In this document: positions 52,819-61,833 of the stretch, one piece after another
Layout: each line of letters opens with the position of its first letter
Numbering within the stretch: the first letter of the stretch is position 1
Assembly: GCA_025998755.1 (NCBI GenBank)
Contig: AP024674.1
Coordinates: forward strand, 248,001 to 312,000
Source: Armatimonadota bacterium
GTDB taxonomy: Bacteria > Armatimonadota > UBA5829 > DSUL01
Length of the DNA stretch: 64,000 bases
Direction: 5' to 3'
Translations under genes and position numbers: made by a program
The notes under the pieces: generated by a model
Databases searched by the model: none
Told to the model about the DNA's origin: nothing
Seen by the model: only the letters and a program-made list of their open reading frames with translations

Positions 52819-54429
52819 ATGCACGTTACCGCGTGGGGAAGCAACCGCCTTGGTGCCGGGCGGCTGCAGACGACAGGCAGGCACATCAGCGTCTTGATGC
52901 TCTCTGCGCTGCTTCTGTTTAGCTACTCTGGATCCGTCTTGGCGCAGGGATCCTATCCGATCTACGGCATCCATTTCTGGTCGCCCAGCGCCTCGTCGGG
53001 CAGCATTCAAATCCAGAACGGCCGGCCCATGTGGACCTTGGAGTTGATGTATACCCAGGATGCCCGTACCTGGAGCGAGGCCAAGTGGTCAGAGGTGCGA
53101 GCCAACTTCCAGGCCATGCGGAACAATAATATCCGCATCATCCTTCGGGTGGACTACGCTCACTGGTCCACCATTCCTCCCGAGGAGAACTGGGTCGAGA
53201 AGTACTACTTTGCCCACGACTGCAAGCTGATCGCCTCCAAAGTGGGAGATCTCCTGGAGGCCATGATCATTGGCAATGAGCTGCTAGACGGCCAAGGGTT
53301 CACTTCCGGCTGGTATGCCAAGGTCTTCAACACCAGCGACCCCAGCGACCCGAACTCGGTCTATCCGCTCGTCAAGAGCGTGCGCCCCAATCTGAAAGTC
53401 GGTATTTACGCTCCCGGTGGGTGGCCGGGCACGCCTAATCTGAACTTCTGGGACAACGTGGTTGCCAGCGTCAAGAAAGATGCCGCCGGCAAACCGCAGA
53501 TAGACTGCTTCCCGCTTCACGCCTACAGCGGCGCCAGTACTATCTCAAACACAAACGCTGAGGATCCGCGCTACGGCGACGAGTGCGATTTTAGGGGATT
53601 TGTCCCGTATATGCGCCGAATCTACTCCATTTTCGGCACGTCGAAGCCGGTCTACATCACGGAGACCAACACTCAGTGGTACTTCGGCCAGTGGGCCACC
53701 AATATGCTGTACTCCGAGCAGAGCTACCGCCCGAACTGGATCAAAGAGGCCTTCCAGGCGGTGGATGACTGGAACAAAGGCAACGACCTGAAAATATGCG
53801 CATTCTGCTGGTACGTATGGCAATGGCAGTGCATCCAGAACTGCGACCAGTACCAGAATGCGCTTTGCCGAACCGACAACAATCTGCTGAACACCGCCCG
53901 GAACGACTTCTGGTGGGTGACCTACTTCACCAACATGACTCCCGGCAATCCCGGAGGGAACATACGGATCCAGGCCGAGCACTACCGCAACAGCGACACG
54001 GAGGGTGGGCGTGGCATCAAGAATGCCGTCGCCGGGGTCGATTACTATGACACGACATCTGGCAACTCCGGAAACTTTTACCGCTGGGAAGACGTGGACA
54101 TCTCCGTGGACCCGTACTACACCACGGTGTTTGTGGGATGGACCGCGGCGAACGAGTGGCTCGCCTATGAGAGCCTGTTTGGAGGAGGCAACTATCGGCT
54201 GAAGTTTCGGTTCTCCAGGGGAGCCGCGGGAAGCAGTAAAGTGAGTCTGCAAGTGGACGGAGTGACCAAGTGGACGATGTATCTCGACGACCCTGACGAC
54301 AACTGGAACACTTACCACGAATCAGGGTTAGGCGCGAGCGTCTACATTCCGGCCGGGCAGCACACCCTGAAACTGATCTTCGACCAGGGACTGGTCAACA
54401 TAGACTGGTTCGAGCTGGTGCGCCAGTAG
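52819..54429 (+). CDS. Secreted clan GH-A-like glycoside hydrolase with CBM6
   Basis: The product has 536 residues. A signal peptide with a long N-region ends near residue 43 (SVLAQG). A TIM-barrel catalytic domain (about 45-375) has candidate catalytic residues Glu154 (EAMIIGNELLDG) and Glu282 (VYITETNTQW), with CFPLHAYSG on the strand between them. The C-terminal CBM6 (about 383-535) begins IRIQAEHYRNSD and ends GLVNIDWFELVR, the usual ligand-binding end. It would degrade a beta-linked plant or algal glycan outside the cell; the exact GH family is uncertain. It may work with the rhamnose genes on rhamnose-containing polymers, but this is inference from position only. Confidence 0.82.
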   Translation: MHVTAWGSNRLGAGRLQTTGRHISVLMLSALLLFSYSGSVLAQGSYPIYGIHFWSPSASSGSIQIQNGRPMWTLELMYTQDARTWSEAKWSEVRANFQAMRNNNIRIILRVDYAHWSTIPPEENWVEKYYFAHDCKLIASKVGDLLEAMIIGNELLDGQGFTSGWYAKVFNTSDPSDPNSVYPLVKSVRPNLKVGIYAPGGWPGTPNLNFWDNVVASVKKDAAGKPQIDCFPLHAYSGASTISNTNAEDPRYGDECDFRGFVPYMRRIYSIFGTSKPVYITETNTQWYFGQWATNMLYSEQSYRPNWIKEAFQAVDDWNKGNDLKICAFCWYVWQWQCIQNCDQYQNALCRTDNNLLNTARNDFWWVTYFTNMTPGNPGGNIRIQAEHYRNSDTEGGRGIKNAVAGVDYYDTTSGNSGNFYRWEDVDISVDPYYTTVFVGWTAANEWLAYESLFGGGNYRLKFRFSRGAAGSSKVSLQVDGVTKWTMYLDDPDDNWNTYHESGLGASVYIPAGQHTLKLIFDQGLVNIDWFELVRQ

Positions 54430-54475
54430 GCGGCCATTCTCAGTCAAACGGTTCGATACGGACCGATTTGAGAAG

Positions 54476-54509
54476 AGGGGCTCGCAGGTGTCAAGCGCCT
54501 GCGAGCCCC
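54476..54509 (+). terminator. Hairpin after the GH/CBM6 gene
   Basis: A 12-base-pair stem (54477-54488 with 54498-54509) with a 9-base loop is followed by a weakly T-rich stretch, 47 bases after the stop codon. Confidence 0.65.
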
Positions 54510-54705
54510 GTCTACCTCTCCTTTCCTTGCGGGTCAGTTTTAATCCGGTCTGAGCGCCTTTCTTTGCGGAAATTTCAAGAGAATTTTTGCGGCACGCGTG
54601 CCAAGGCGCCCTGCGGCAGGGAGCGGCCTTGTGGCTGGCGAAGCATGGCTGGGAAAGCAAGGACAGAACACGCGCAGGCGAACCGCATAAGGGGGAGTTT
54701 CTGGA

Positions 54706-55197
54706 ATGGACGCAATCGAGTGCATGAAGACGAGGCGGAGTGTGCGTAGCTACCGGCCCGGGGAAGTGGCGCGTGACGTGCTGGAAGACATAGTGGACTG
54801 CGGACGGCTGGCTGCCACAGCCATCAACATCCAGCCGTGGCATTTCGTGGTCATAACAGATCGCGAGCGTCTGCGAACCGTCGCGGACATGACCGATTAC
54901 GGCAAGTTCATCGCCAGCGCATCCGCTTGCATCGCCGTTTTGTGCGAGGAAGGGAAATACTACCTGGAAGATGGCAGCGCCGCGACTCAGAACATCCTGA
55001 ACGCTGCGCGGGCGCATGGTCTGGGAAGCTGCTGGGTTGCCGGCGACAAAAAGCCCTACGCGCAGGATGTGGCGCGGTATCTGGGAGCGCCAGAGGATGT
55101 GAAGCTGGTGTCGCTGGTTGCCATCGGACATCCCGAAATCATCCCCGAGCCCGAAAAAAAGCCCCTCTCCCACGTGCTGCACTGGGAGAAGTTCTGA
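54706..55197 (+). CDS. Nitroreductase family protein
   Basis: The product has 163 residues, the short nitroreductase subclass. CMKTRRSVRSYRP at the N-terminus forms the FMN-phosphate site, AATAINIQPWHFVVI is the central signature, and the GLGSCWVAG stretch lies in the second FMN region. It likely reduces nitro or quinone compounds or acts in flavin metabolism with NAD(P)H; many short members have unknown substrates. GGGGGAG lies 9 bases before the ATG. A UroD-family relic begins 16 bases downstream, so the two once formed an operon. Confidence 0.9.
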   Translation: MDAIECMKTRRSVRSYRPGEVARDVLEDIVDCGRLAATAINIQPWHFVVITDRERLRTVADMTDYGKFIASASACIAVLCEEGKYYLEDGSAATQNILNAARAHGLGSCWVAGDKKPYAQDVARYLGAPEDVKLVSLVAIGHPEIIPEPEKKPLSHVLHWEKF

Positions 55198-55213
55198 AGA
55201 AAGGCAACCGACA

Positions 55214-55516
55214 GTGCCAAGCCTCTTCGGGACCGAGCCCGATTACCGGCGGCTGCTTTCCGTCCTTCAGAAGCAGGAGCCGGACCGGGTGCCGGTCTAC
55301 GAGTTCTTCAGCGATACCTCCATGCAAGGACGTGCGATCGGGGAGGTCGGGGAGGAGCCGCGTCTCGGAGCGTATGTCCGCGACATCGTGCAGCGGTGCG
55401 GTCCCGGAGGAGGGTTCGCCCCTGGGCAGCGGCAACTCCATCGCCAACTATATCCCGCCGGCAATCTTCGGGTGATGCTGGACGAGGCCTTCCGCTGTCA
55501 GGGAGTAACGGTCTGA
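55214..55516 (+). pseudogene. Uroporphyrinogen decarboxylase / methyltransferase-family relic
   Basis: From a GTG at 55214 (AAAGG 8 bases upstream) the first 40 codons read like the start of a UroD/MtaA-type protein (DYRRLLSVLQKQEPDRVPVYEFF). They join directly to what looks like the C-terminal end (YVRDIVQRCGPGGGFAPG ... RVMLDEAFRCQG). Between GGGFAPG and RVMLDE the family sequence GNSIANYIPPA is present but in another frame: one extra G near 55433 and one missing base near 55464 shift out and back. Roughly 250 internal residues are gone. Full members have about 340 residues, so this is a non-functional remnant. Confidence 0.75.
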
Positions 55517-55529
55517 TCTGGGGAGCTCC

Positions 55530-56360
55530 TCAGAACTCCGGCGGCAACTCCTTCAGCTGCGCGTAAGAGAACACCGGCCCGTCTATGCACACGAACTTCT
55601 CGCCGATGTTGCACCGCCCACATTTGCCGATGCCGCACTTCATCTTCATTTCGAGCGTGGTGTAGATCTGCTCCGGCTGGAAGTGCAACTTTTCAAGGCT
55701 TTCCAGCACATATTTGATCATAATGGGCGGCCCACACGTGATGGCGATGGTGTTTTCGGGCGAGGGAGCAAGATCCATCAGATAGGCCGGCACGAATCCC
55801 ACGTTCCCCTGCCACGTCTCGTCGCCACGGTCCACCGTCAGAAACACCCGCGAGTCCGGAGCCGACCTCCACGCGTCGAACTCATTTCGGAAGCAGAGAT
55901 CCTGCGGGCTGCGCGCCCCGTAGATCAGGTCTATGGGTCCGTAATCCGCGCGGTTGTCCAGACAGAAATTCAGGAGCGAACGGAGCGGGGCCATCCCGAT
56001 GCCCCCCCCGATGAACAGGAGCTTCTTCCCCTTCCACTCTTCGTACGGAAACCAGTTTCCGAATGGTCCGCGGATCCCCACGACATCGCCCGGACTCATT
56101 TCGTGGAGCGCGGTGGTCACCTGTCCCACCTGCTTGACGCTGAACTCCACCACGCCGGGACGCGTGGGAGTTGACGTCAGACAGAAGGTGGCTTCTCCCA
56201 CTCCGAACACAGACACTTCCTGGAACTGTCCGGGTTCGTAGGTAAAGCTCTCGCGCAGTTCGGGGTCACGGAAGACGGCCCGGAATGTCCGCGTGTCCGG
56301 GGTCTCTTCGATGATCTCCTCGACAGTCGCCAGCTCAGGCTGATACGGATTCGCAGCCAT
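55530..56360 (-). CDS. flxA: FAD/NAD(P)-binding oxidoreductase subunit FlxA of Flx-Hdr complex
   Basis: The product has 276 residues. An FAD-binding beta-barrel (about 5-100; EPGQFQEVSVFGVGEATF, VEFSVKQVGQVT) is followed by an NAD(P) domain (LLFIGGGIGMAPLRSLL near 114-130; ITCGPPIMIKYV). A 2Fe-2S-type cysteine motif CGIGKCGRCNIGEKFVC lies near the C-terminus (about 239-256), as in dihydroorotate-dehydrogenase electron-transfer subunits. It would accept electrons from NAD(P)H and pass them to FlxB/C/D and HdrA. It is the last gene of the seven-gene operon, overlapping flxB by 26 bases. Confidence 0.88.
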   Translation of the reverse strand: MAANPYQPELATVEEIIEETPDTRTFRAVFRDPELRESFTYEPGQFQEVSVFGVGEATFCLTSTPTRPGVVEFSVKQVGQVTTALHEMSPGDVVGIRGPFGNWFPYEEWKGKKLLFIGGGIGMAPLRSLLNFCLDNRADYGPIDLIYGARSPQDLCFRNEFDAWRSAPDSRVFLTVDRGDETWQGNVGFVPAYLMDLAPSPENTIAITCGPPIMIKYVLESLEKLHFQPEQIYTTLEMKMKCGIGKCGRCNIGEKFVCIDGPVFSYAQLKELPPEF

Positions 56361-57429
56361 TTCCGCTCACAATCTCCGAAAGCACGCCGCGCAGGTCCGC
56401 GTTGACCGGGCAGAGTTCAACACATCTGCCGCATCCCACACATCCGCAGATCCCGCACTGATGCACGATGTATTTGAACTTGTGCGATATCCTCTGCCGC
56501 ACCCGCTCCCGGCGCGAGGGACGGGGGTTGTGGCCATGTCCCATTTTGGTGAAATCGCAGAACTGGCAGGTGTCGCGAACGCGATAACGTTCCACCTTAC
56601 CCCCGGCAATGGTCTCATCCTGGATGTCGAAGCACGTGCAGGTGGGGCACAGGAATGAGCAGACCCCGCACCCGATGCACTTTTCGGCGATGGCGTCCCA
56701 CGCCGGCTCTTCCCAGTCCACGCCAGCCGCCACCTTCTCCGGGTCGAACGGCTCGGCTCTCTCCCGCAGGGCGTTCCAGACGATGTCGCGAGTGGCAAGC
56801 TCATCGGCGGATACGTCCCGGAAAGCGGGACATCCCAGAAGCTCTTCGCCCGCCGGAGTGTTGGCGGTGGCCACATAAGCCTCTCCCACATCGGTCAGGG
56901 CCACATCCGCCGCCAGGCTCCATTCAATAGGATCTCCCACGCTGGAGCAGAAACAGCTCCAGCGCTTGCTCTCACAGACGTACGCGACGGTGACCAGACT
57001 CTTTCGCCTTCCCGCGTAATAAGGATCTTGGAAGCGCCCGTCCAGAAACACCCTGTCCAGCACCTCCAGCGACCGCACATCACAGGGCTTCATCCCCACC
57101 ATAAGGGTGGGGGCGAACTCGCCGCCCGGCGGCACCAGGCGCGGTTGTCCGTCACCCGGATCGAATGTAAACAGCGTCTCGCAAGAGGGGAGGACGGCCT
57201 CTTTCGGCGAGGCGCACTGGCGCCGGTTGTCCAGCGCGGGCAACCGGTCCGCCGACACAGCGGCAAAGGACCGGGAACCATCCTCCGCCTCGACTGGCCC
57301 CAGCAGGTGGTAACGGGTGGATGCCCACTCCAGCCAGTCCTTCAATGCTGTTTTGGGTAATAGTTTGTCCAAGTCGCTCTCCGTCAACCTTATACAGCGG
57401 CGCTCACTCGGCGGGACCGTCGTCATCAT
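56335..57429 (-). CDS. flxB: 4Fe-4S dicluster subunit FlxB
   Basis: The product is about 364 residues from one of two adjacent ATGs at 57429/57426, overlapping the flxC end. The N-terminal region has cysteines typical of hydrogenase beta-subunit-like proteins (MVGMKPCDVRSLEVLDRVF, CESKRWSCFCSSVGD). Two ferredoxin motifs follow, CIGCGVCSFLCPTCTC (about 252-267) and CGICGCVGCGRCVELCP near the C-terminus. It carries electrons between FlxA and the Hdr part. No membrane segment is seen, so it is cytoplasmic. Confidence 0.82.
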   Translation of the reverse strand: MMTTVPPSERRCIRLTESDLDKLLPKTALKDWLEWASTRYHLLGPVEAEDGSRSFAAVSADRLPALDNRRQCASPKEAVLPSCETLFTFDPGDGQPRLVPPGGEFAPTLMVGMKPCDVRSLEVLDRVFLDGRFQDPYYAGRRKSLVTVAYVCESKRWSCFCSSVGDPIEWSLAADVALTDVGEAYVATANTPAGEELLGCPAFRDVSADELATRDIVWNALRERAEPFDPEKVAAGVDWEEPAWDAIAEKCIGCGVCSFLCPTCTCFDIQDETIAGGKVERYRVRDTCQFCDFTKMGHGHNPRPSRRERVRQRISHKFKYIVHQCGICGCVGCGRCVELCPVNADLRGVLSEIVSGNGCESVSA

Positions 57430-58342
57430 CCCGGTATGTGGCGAGCACCGGTTCAGCGTCCGGATCCATCCCGGCCCGGTATCCGAAGAGGGCATCCACC
57501 TCGCTCGCCATCCGCCGCATCAGTGTCTGGATGGGGATGCCCGCCGGACACACCCTTTCACACTCCCCGCAACCCACGCAACGGCCGGCCAGGTGGAAAG
57601 CTCGCGTGGTGTGATACATCCAGTTTTCCGGACCCGCGATTCGCTTGGACACCCATCCTACGGGCAGCCGGTCCGTGAAGCACTCCTTGCAGTAGCAGGC
57701 CGGACACACCTGACGGCAGGCGTAGCAGCGCACACACTTCGAGAACTGCTCCGCCCAGAACTCGCGGCGGGCGTCCAGGTCTTCCGGCAGCGTCTGGTCC
57801 GCTGCGGGCTGCAAAGGGGGAGCCTCCCCGATGAGAGTGTCCGAGAGCGGCGGAACCGGCGTATCGCAGAACAGGCAGGCCCGTTTGAGGACCGCCTCGC
57901 GCTCCAGCGGAACCTCTCCATCGCCGCAGTCGGCTTTCAGGCCACCGTTCTCCGCCGCCAGCGACTTCAGCGTGCCTTCGTCCAATCCGGCCGGAGCCAG
58001 ACGGCCCGGGTCCACCACCCCGGAGCAGGATACTCCGATGATGTGGACATCTTCCCGCCGGATCTGTTTTTCCTGAATGAGTGTGGCGATGGAGCGCGCG
58101 TCACACCCCTTGGCCACGACGGCCACTTTTCCCCGCCCGGCCTGCTCCCTTACATAGAGAGCCAGATTCTGGGCGCACGCAGGCGACCAGAACAGCCGGT
58201 CCACATCCTCCGCCCTGCGGACGAACACCGGCGTGGCGCGGGCGGGAGTGCTCCCCGGCCCGTAACCGATGACCACACTCACCTCGCCGGATTCCAGGAG
58301 GCGGCGCGCCTCAGTCCGGATCTGTTCGGTCTGGCTGTTCAT
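57404..58342 (-). CDS. flxC: 4Fe-4S dicluster subunit FlxC
   Basis: The product has 312 residues. The N-terminal half (about 20-120) is a beta-subunit-like fold (VSVVIGYGPGSTPARATPVFV, VAVVAKGCDARSIATLIQEKQI). Two ferredoxin motifs follow, CVRCYACRQVCPACYCKEC (about 201-219) and CVGCGECERVCPAGIPI near 248. The ATG at 58342 overlaps the TGA of the upstream MvhD-like gene by 4 bases. It works with FlxB in intra-complex electron transfer. Confidence 0.82.
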   Translation of the reverse strand: MNSQTEQIRTEARRLLESGEVSVVIGYGPGSTPARATPVFVRRAEDVDRLFWSPACAQNLALYVREQAGRGKVAVVAKGCDARSIATLIQEKQIRREDVHIIGVSCSGVVDPGRLAPAGLDEGTLKSLAAENGGLKADCGDGEVPLEREAVLKRACLFCDTPVPPLSDTLIGEAPPLQPAADQTLPEDLDARREFWAEQFSKCVRCYACRQVCPACYCKECFTDRLPVGWVSKRIAGPENWMYHTTRAFHLAGRCVGCGECERVCPAGIPIQTLMRRMASEVDALFGYRAGMDPDAEPVLATYRDDDDGPAE

Positions 58343-58878
58343 CGCGCCTCCACTCCTACAGCCTGAGCCTCAGATTGCCTTGCAACGACGGGAATCAGCA
58401 AAGGCACGGGCCTGCCCACTCCCTGGAACGGTCCCAGCTTGCGGATGCGCTCCGTCATCTCCCTCACGCTTTCCGCCCATCGCGCTCCCTCCGATGCCGA
58501 CACCCATTGGAACTGGAACCGTTCGCGCGGGATGCCCATCGTCTCCAGGAACCGGGTCAGCAGGGTCAGTCTGCGGCGGGCGTAATAGTTCCCCTTGGCG
58601 TAGTGACAGTCGCCCGGGTGGCATCCGCTCACCAGCACCCCGTCGAAGCCCCGCATGAACCCTTTCAGCACAAACTGCGGGTCCACGCGACCGCTGCACG
58701 GGACGCGGACGATGCGCACATTCGGCGGATGCTGCAGCCGCGCCGACCCGGCCAGGTCCGCACCCGCATAGGAGCACCAGTTGCACAGGATTCCCAGGAT
58801 CTTTGGCTCCCAGGTTCCCTCTGCCGCCTGTCCGTTCATCGTCTCCGTCCCCTCAAGAACCTCTGGAGTCTCCGCCAC
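58339..58878 (-). CDS. flxD: MvhD-type hydrogenase iron-sulfur subunit (FlxD)
   Basis: The product has 179 residues from a GTG at 58878 with AGGAG 12 bases upstream. The MvhD/FlxD signature is complete: ILCNWCSYAGADLAGSARL, VRVPCSGRVDPQFVLKGF, and VSGCHPGDCHYAKGNYYARRR. These cysteines bind a 2Fe-2S cluster that links the NAD(P)H or hydrogenase module to HdrA. It follows hdrA by 16 bases. In methanogens the same subunit couples Mvh hydrogenase to Hdr; here the FlxABC genes replace the hydrogenase. Confidence 0.9.
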   Translation of the reverse strand: MAETPEVLEGTETMNGQAAEGTWEPKILGILCNWCSYAGADLAGSARLQHPPNVRIVRVPCSGRVDPQFVLKGFMRGFDGVLVSGCHPGDCHYAKGNYYARRRLTLLTRFLETMGIPRERFQFQWVSASEGARWAESVREMTERIRKLGPFQGVGRPVPLLIPVVARQSEAQAVGVEAR

Positions 58879-58894
58879 GGAAGTGAGTCTCCTT

Positions 58895-60868
58895 TCAGGC
58901 CAGCGCCAGGGCGTCTATCTCGGATAGCACCTGGGCGTTCGTAAAGCCTCGCAGGTCTATGCAGCTGCCCCGGCATCCGGCCACGCACGTGCCGCATCCG
59001 TGGCAGAGTCCCTCATTCACCCGGGCTGCGCGCCTGCTCGCCCCGTTCCTGCCGTTCAGCTCCACCAGTTCGATGGCGGAGAACGGGCACACCTGGACGC
59101 ACTGCCCGCACGCCGCGCAATCCTCTTCCCGGACCGAGGCGATCATCGGCTCGGAGAGCAGATGCGGCTTAGAGAACAGTCCGGCCACCTTGGACGCCGC
59201 CCCCGAGGCCTGCGCCACCGTGTCCGGGATGTCCTTGGGATACTGGCACGCCCCCGCCAGGAAGATGCCGGAGGACAGCACCTCCACCGGCTTCAGTTTC
59301 GGGTGCGCCTCTGAGAACCAGTTGTGCTGGTCGGTGGAGATGCCAAGTTTACGCGCCAGATCCTTTGCATCGTCCTGAGGCTCTATGGCGGTAGCCAGCA
59401 CCACCATATCGGCCTCGATCTCCACCGGCCGTCCCAGCAGAGTGTCCGCACCCTTCACCACCACTTTGTCCCCGTGGCGGTAGATGCGGGAAACTCGCCC
59501 GCGGATGTAGTTTGCGCCGTACTCCTCGATGGTGCGGCGCACGAATTCCTCGTAGCCCTTCCCGTTGGCTCGGATGTCCATGTAGAACACGTAGGACTGC
59601 GTGTCGGGGTATTTCTCCTTCAGCAGCAGGGCGTGCTTGGCGGTATACATGCAGCAAACTTTGCTGCAGTACTCGTGGCCGTGATTCTCGCTGCGGCTTC
59701 CCACACAGGCCACGAAGACCACGGTTTTTGGCGGCCGGTGGTCGGAAGGCCGGACGATCTTTCCTTCCGTCGGCCCTGAGGCGTTCATCAGCCGCTCAAA
59801 CTGAAGCCCGGAGATCACGTCCGGAATGGTGCCGTATCCGTACTCGCCGATCTGTGAGTGGTCCCACATCTGGAACCCGGTGGCCACCACGATGGCGCCG
59901 AACCGTTCCGTCAGCACCTCATCCTGCTGATCGTAGGCGATGGCTCCCGTAGGGCAGAGTTTCTGACATACACCGCATTTCAGGTCGTTGTTCAGGCGGC
60001 AATGCTGGCGGTCTATGACGGGAACGTTCGGCACCGCCTGTGGGAACGGCACGTAGATGGCGCGGCGCTCGCCCATTCCCTCCTCAAATTCGTTGGGCAC
60101 CTTGACGGGGCACTTGCTGTAGCAGACGCCGCAGCCGGTGCACTTTTCCATATCCACACCGCGCGCCTTCTTGCGGATGCGAACGTTGAAATTCCCGACG
60201 AATCCGGTGACCTCTTCCACCTCGGCATAGGTCAGGATGGTGATGTTGGGGTGCGATGCGCAATCCACCATCTTGGGCGTCAAGATGCATGCGGCGCAGT
60301 CCAGGGTGGGGAACGTCTTGTCGTACTGCGCCATCCTCCCTCCGATGGAGGGGGTGCGTTCCACCAGCGTAACGGGGTAGCCGGCGTCTGCGATGTCCAG
60401 AGCGGCCTGGATGCCGGCCACCCCGCCTCCGATGACCAGCGCCCGCTTGGTGATCGGGATCTCATTCCGGAAAAGTGGAAAGTCCCGGCGGGCCTTGGCC
60501 ACTGCCATACGGACCAGATCTATGGCCTTCTCCGTGGCCGCATCTCTATCCTGGTGCACCCACGAGCAGTGCTCGCGGATGTTGGCCATCTCCACCATAT
60601 ACGGGTTCAATCCCGCTTCAGAGATGCACCGCTGGAAGGTAGGCTCGTGCAGGCGGGGAGAGCACGAGGCAACCACCACTCGGTCCAGCCTATGATCCCG
60701 GATGGCATCCCGCACCATGGTCTGCCCCGGTTCGGAGCACATATATTTGTAGTCCGTGGCGAACACCACTCCCGGGATGCGGCCGGCCGCCTCCGCGACC
60801 CGCTGAACATCCACGGTTCTCGCGATGTTCGACCCGCACCAGCAGACAAACACGCCGACTCGCGCCAT
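58895..60868 (-). CDS. hdrA: Heterodisulfide reductase subunit A-like flavoprotein HdrA
   Basis: The product has 657 residues; the ATG at 60868 has AGGAG 6 bases upstream. N-terminal cysteines (GVFVCWCGSNIA) and VVVASCSPRLHEPTFQ are typical of HdrA. The FAD site ALVIGGGVAGIQAALDIADAG lies near residue 142. Four ferredoxin motifs are visible: CTGCGVCYSKCP, the unusual CRLNNDLKCGVCQKLCP, CAACGQCVQVCP and CHGCGTCVAGCR. HdrA holds the FAD that bifurcates electrons between ferredoxin and HdrBC. No selenocysteine codon is seen. Confidence 0.95.
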   Translation of the reverse strand: MARVGVFVCWCGSNIARTVDVQRVAEAAGRIPGVVFATDYKYMCSEPGQTMVRDAIRDHRLDRVVVASCSPRLHEPTFQRCISEAGLNPYMVEMANIREHCSWVHQDRDAATEKAIDLVRMAVAKARRDFPLFRNEIPITKRALVIGGGVAGIQAALDIADAGYPVTLVERTPSIGGRMAQYDKTFPTLDCAACILTPKMVDCASHPNITILTYAEVEEVTGFVGNFNVRIRKKARGVDMEKCTGCGVCYSKCPVKVPNEFEEGMGERRAIYVPFPQAVPNVPVIDRQHCRLNNDLKCGVCQKLCPTGAIAYDQQDEVLTERFGAIVVATGFQMWDHSQIGEYGYGTIPDVISGLQFERLMNASGPTEGKIVRPSDHRPPKTVVFVACVGSRSENHGHEYCSKVCCMYTAKHALLLKEKYPDTQSYVFYMDIRANGKGYEEFVRRTIEEYGANYIRGRVSRIYRHGDKVVVKGADTLLGRPVEIEADMVVLATAIEPQDDAKDLARKLGISTDQHNWFSEAHPKLKPVEVLSSGIFLAGACQYPKDIPDTVAQASGAASKVAGLFSKPHLLSEPMIASVREEDCAACGQCVQVCPFSAIELVELNGRNGASRRAARVNEGLCHGCGTCVAGCRGSCIDLRGFTNAQVLSEIDALALA

Positions 60869-60921
60869 CGTCCGCTCCTATCCTCGCCTCGCAGCCCGCT
60901 TGGGAATGAACCCCGCCGACA

Positions 60922-61833
60922 TCACTGCTCTGCCTCCATACCGTTTGCCGCCGCAGTTTCCCGGCGCGCCACCGCAGATGCATCCACGAAATGCATCTTC
61001 AACCAGCGCTCCGCGTCCGGAATCCCCATCGCCAGCGCCATCAGTTCGGTGAAATAGAGCACCGGTATCCGGAAGCGCTCCCCGGCCGCCTTCAGCGCCT
61101 CGCCTTGCCGCATGTCCAGATTGGTCATGCACAGAGGGCATGCGCAGACGATGCAATCGGCTCCGCACTCCCGGGCCATCTTCAGGATGTCCGCACTGAG
61201 CTTGCGCACGACATCCGTGCGCGTCAGCGAAAGCCCTGCGCCGCAGCACTCCGTCTTGTGAGGCCATTCCACCGGTTCCCCGCCCATGGCGCGGACAAGC
61301 TCGTCCAAGGACTGCGGATCCTCCACACGCTCGTCCGTCTCAAGAGCCCGCGGAGGACGCACCAGCAGGCAACCGTAATAGCAGGCTACCTTCAAACCTT
61401 CCAGGGGACGCACAACGGCGTCGCGGATTCGCTCCGTTCCCACATCCCGCGCCACCACGTCCAGCAGGGCGCGCGCCTTCGCTTTGCCCTGCAGGGGGCG
61501 CTCCAGCACTCCACGCACCTCTTCTGCGAGCGAAGCGTCCTCGCGAAGCTCATGGCCGGCGACGGCCAGGCGATTGAAACAGGCCGCGCAGGGAACTGCC
61601 ACCTCCTCCAACCCCATCTCCTCGACCAGGGCCAGATTCCGGGCGGCCAGAGTTGTGCTCAGCAGGTGGTCCCTGCCGTGGGCGCTGCTCGCGCCGCAAC
61701 AGTTCCAGCCGGGAACCTCGCGCAGCTCCACTCCCAGCGCCGCGCAAATGGCCCGCGCCGAGAGGTCATACTCCTTTGCAGTGGCGTGAAGGGAGCATCC
61801 CGGGTAGTAGGCATAAGCGCGATTATCCTGCAT
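60922..61833 (-). CDS. hdrB: Heterodisulfide reductase subunit B-like protein HdrB
   Basis: The product is about 303 residues from the ATG at 61833, which has AAGGGAG 6 bases upstream; an ATG at 61839 is also in frame. Two CCG domains are complete. The first runs from YYPGCSLH through GWNCCGASSAHG to PCAACFNRL; the second from YYGCLLVRPP through TECCGAGLSLTR to CACPLCMTNLD. These bind the unusual non-cubane 4Fe-4S clusters that act on disulfides in HdrB. It overlaps hdrC and precedes hdrA by 53 bases. Confidence 0.93.
   Translation of the reverse strand: MQDNRAYAYYPGCSLHATAKEYDLSARAICAALGVELREVPGWNCCGASSAHGRDHLLSTTLAARNLALVEEMGLEEVAVPCAACFNRLAVAGHELREDASLAEEVRGVLERPLQGKAKARALLDVVARDVGTERIRDAVVRPLEGLKVACYYGCLLVRPPRALETDERVEDPQSLDELVRAMGGEPVEWPHKTECCGAGLSLTRTDVVRKLSADILKMARECGADCIVCACPLCMTNLDMRQGEALKAAGERFRIPVLYFTELMALAMGIPDAERWLKMHFVDASAVARRETAAANGMEAEQ

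Noticed and set aside
54440-54470. GGTTCGATAC as part of a tRNA gene
   Set aside because: The flanks do not form tRNA arms, and a terminator hairpin occupies the adjacent sequence.
55530-58878. flx genes as subunits of a NiFe hydrogenase
   Set aside because: No large catalytic subunit with NiFe cysteine motifs is present; the FAD/NAD subunit and the MvhD-type gene fit the Flx module.
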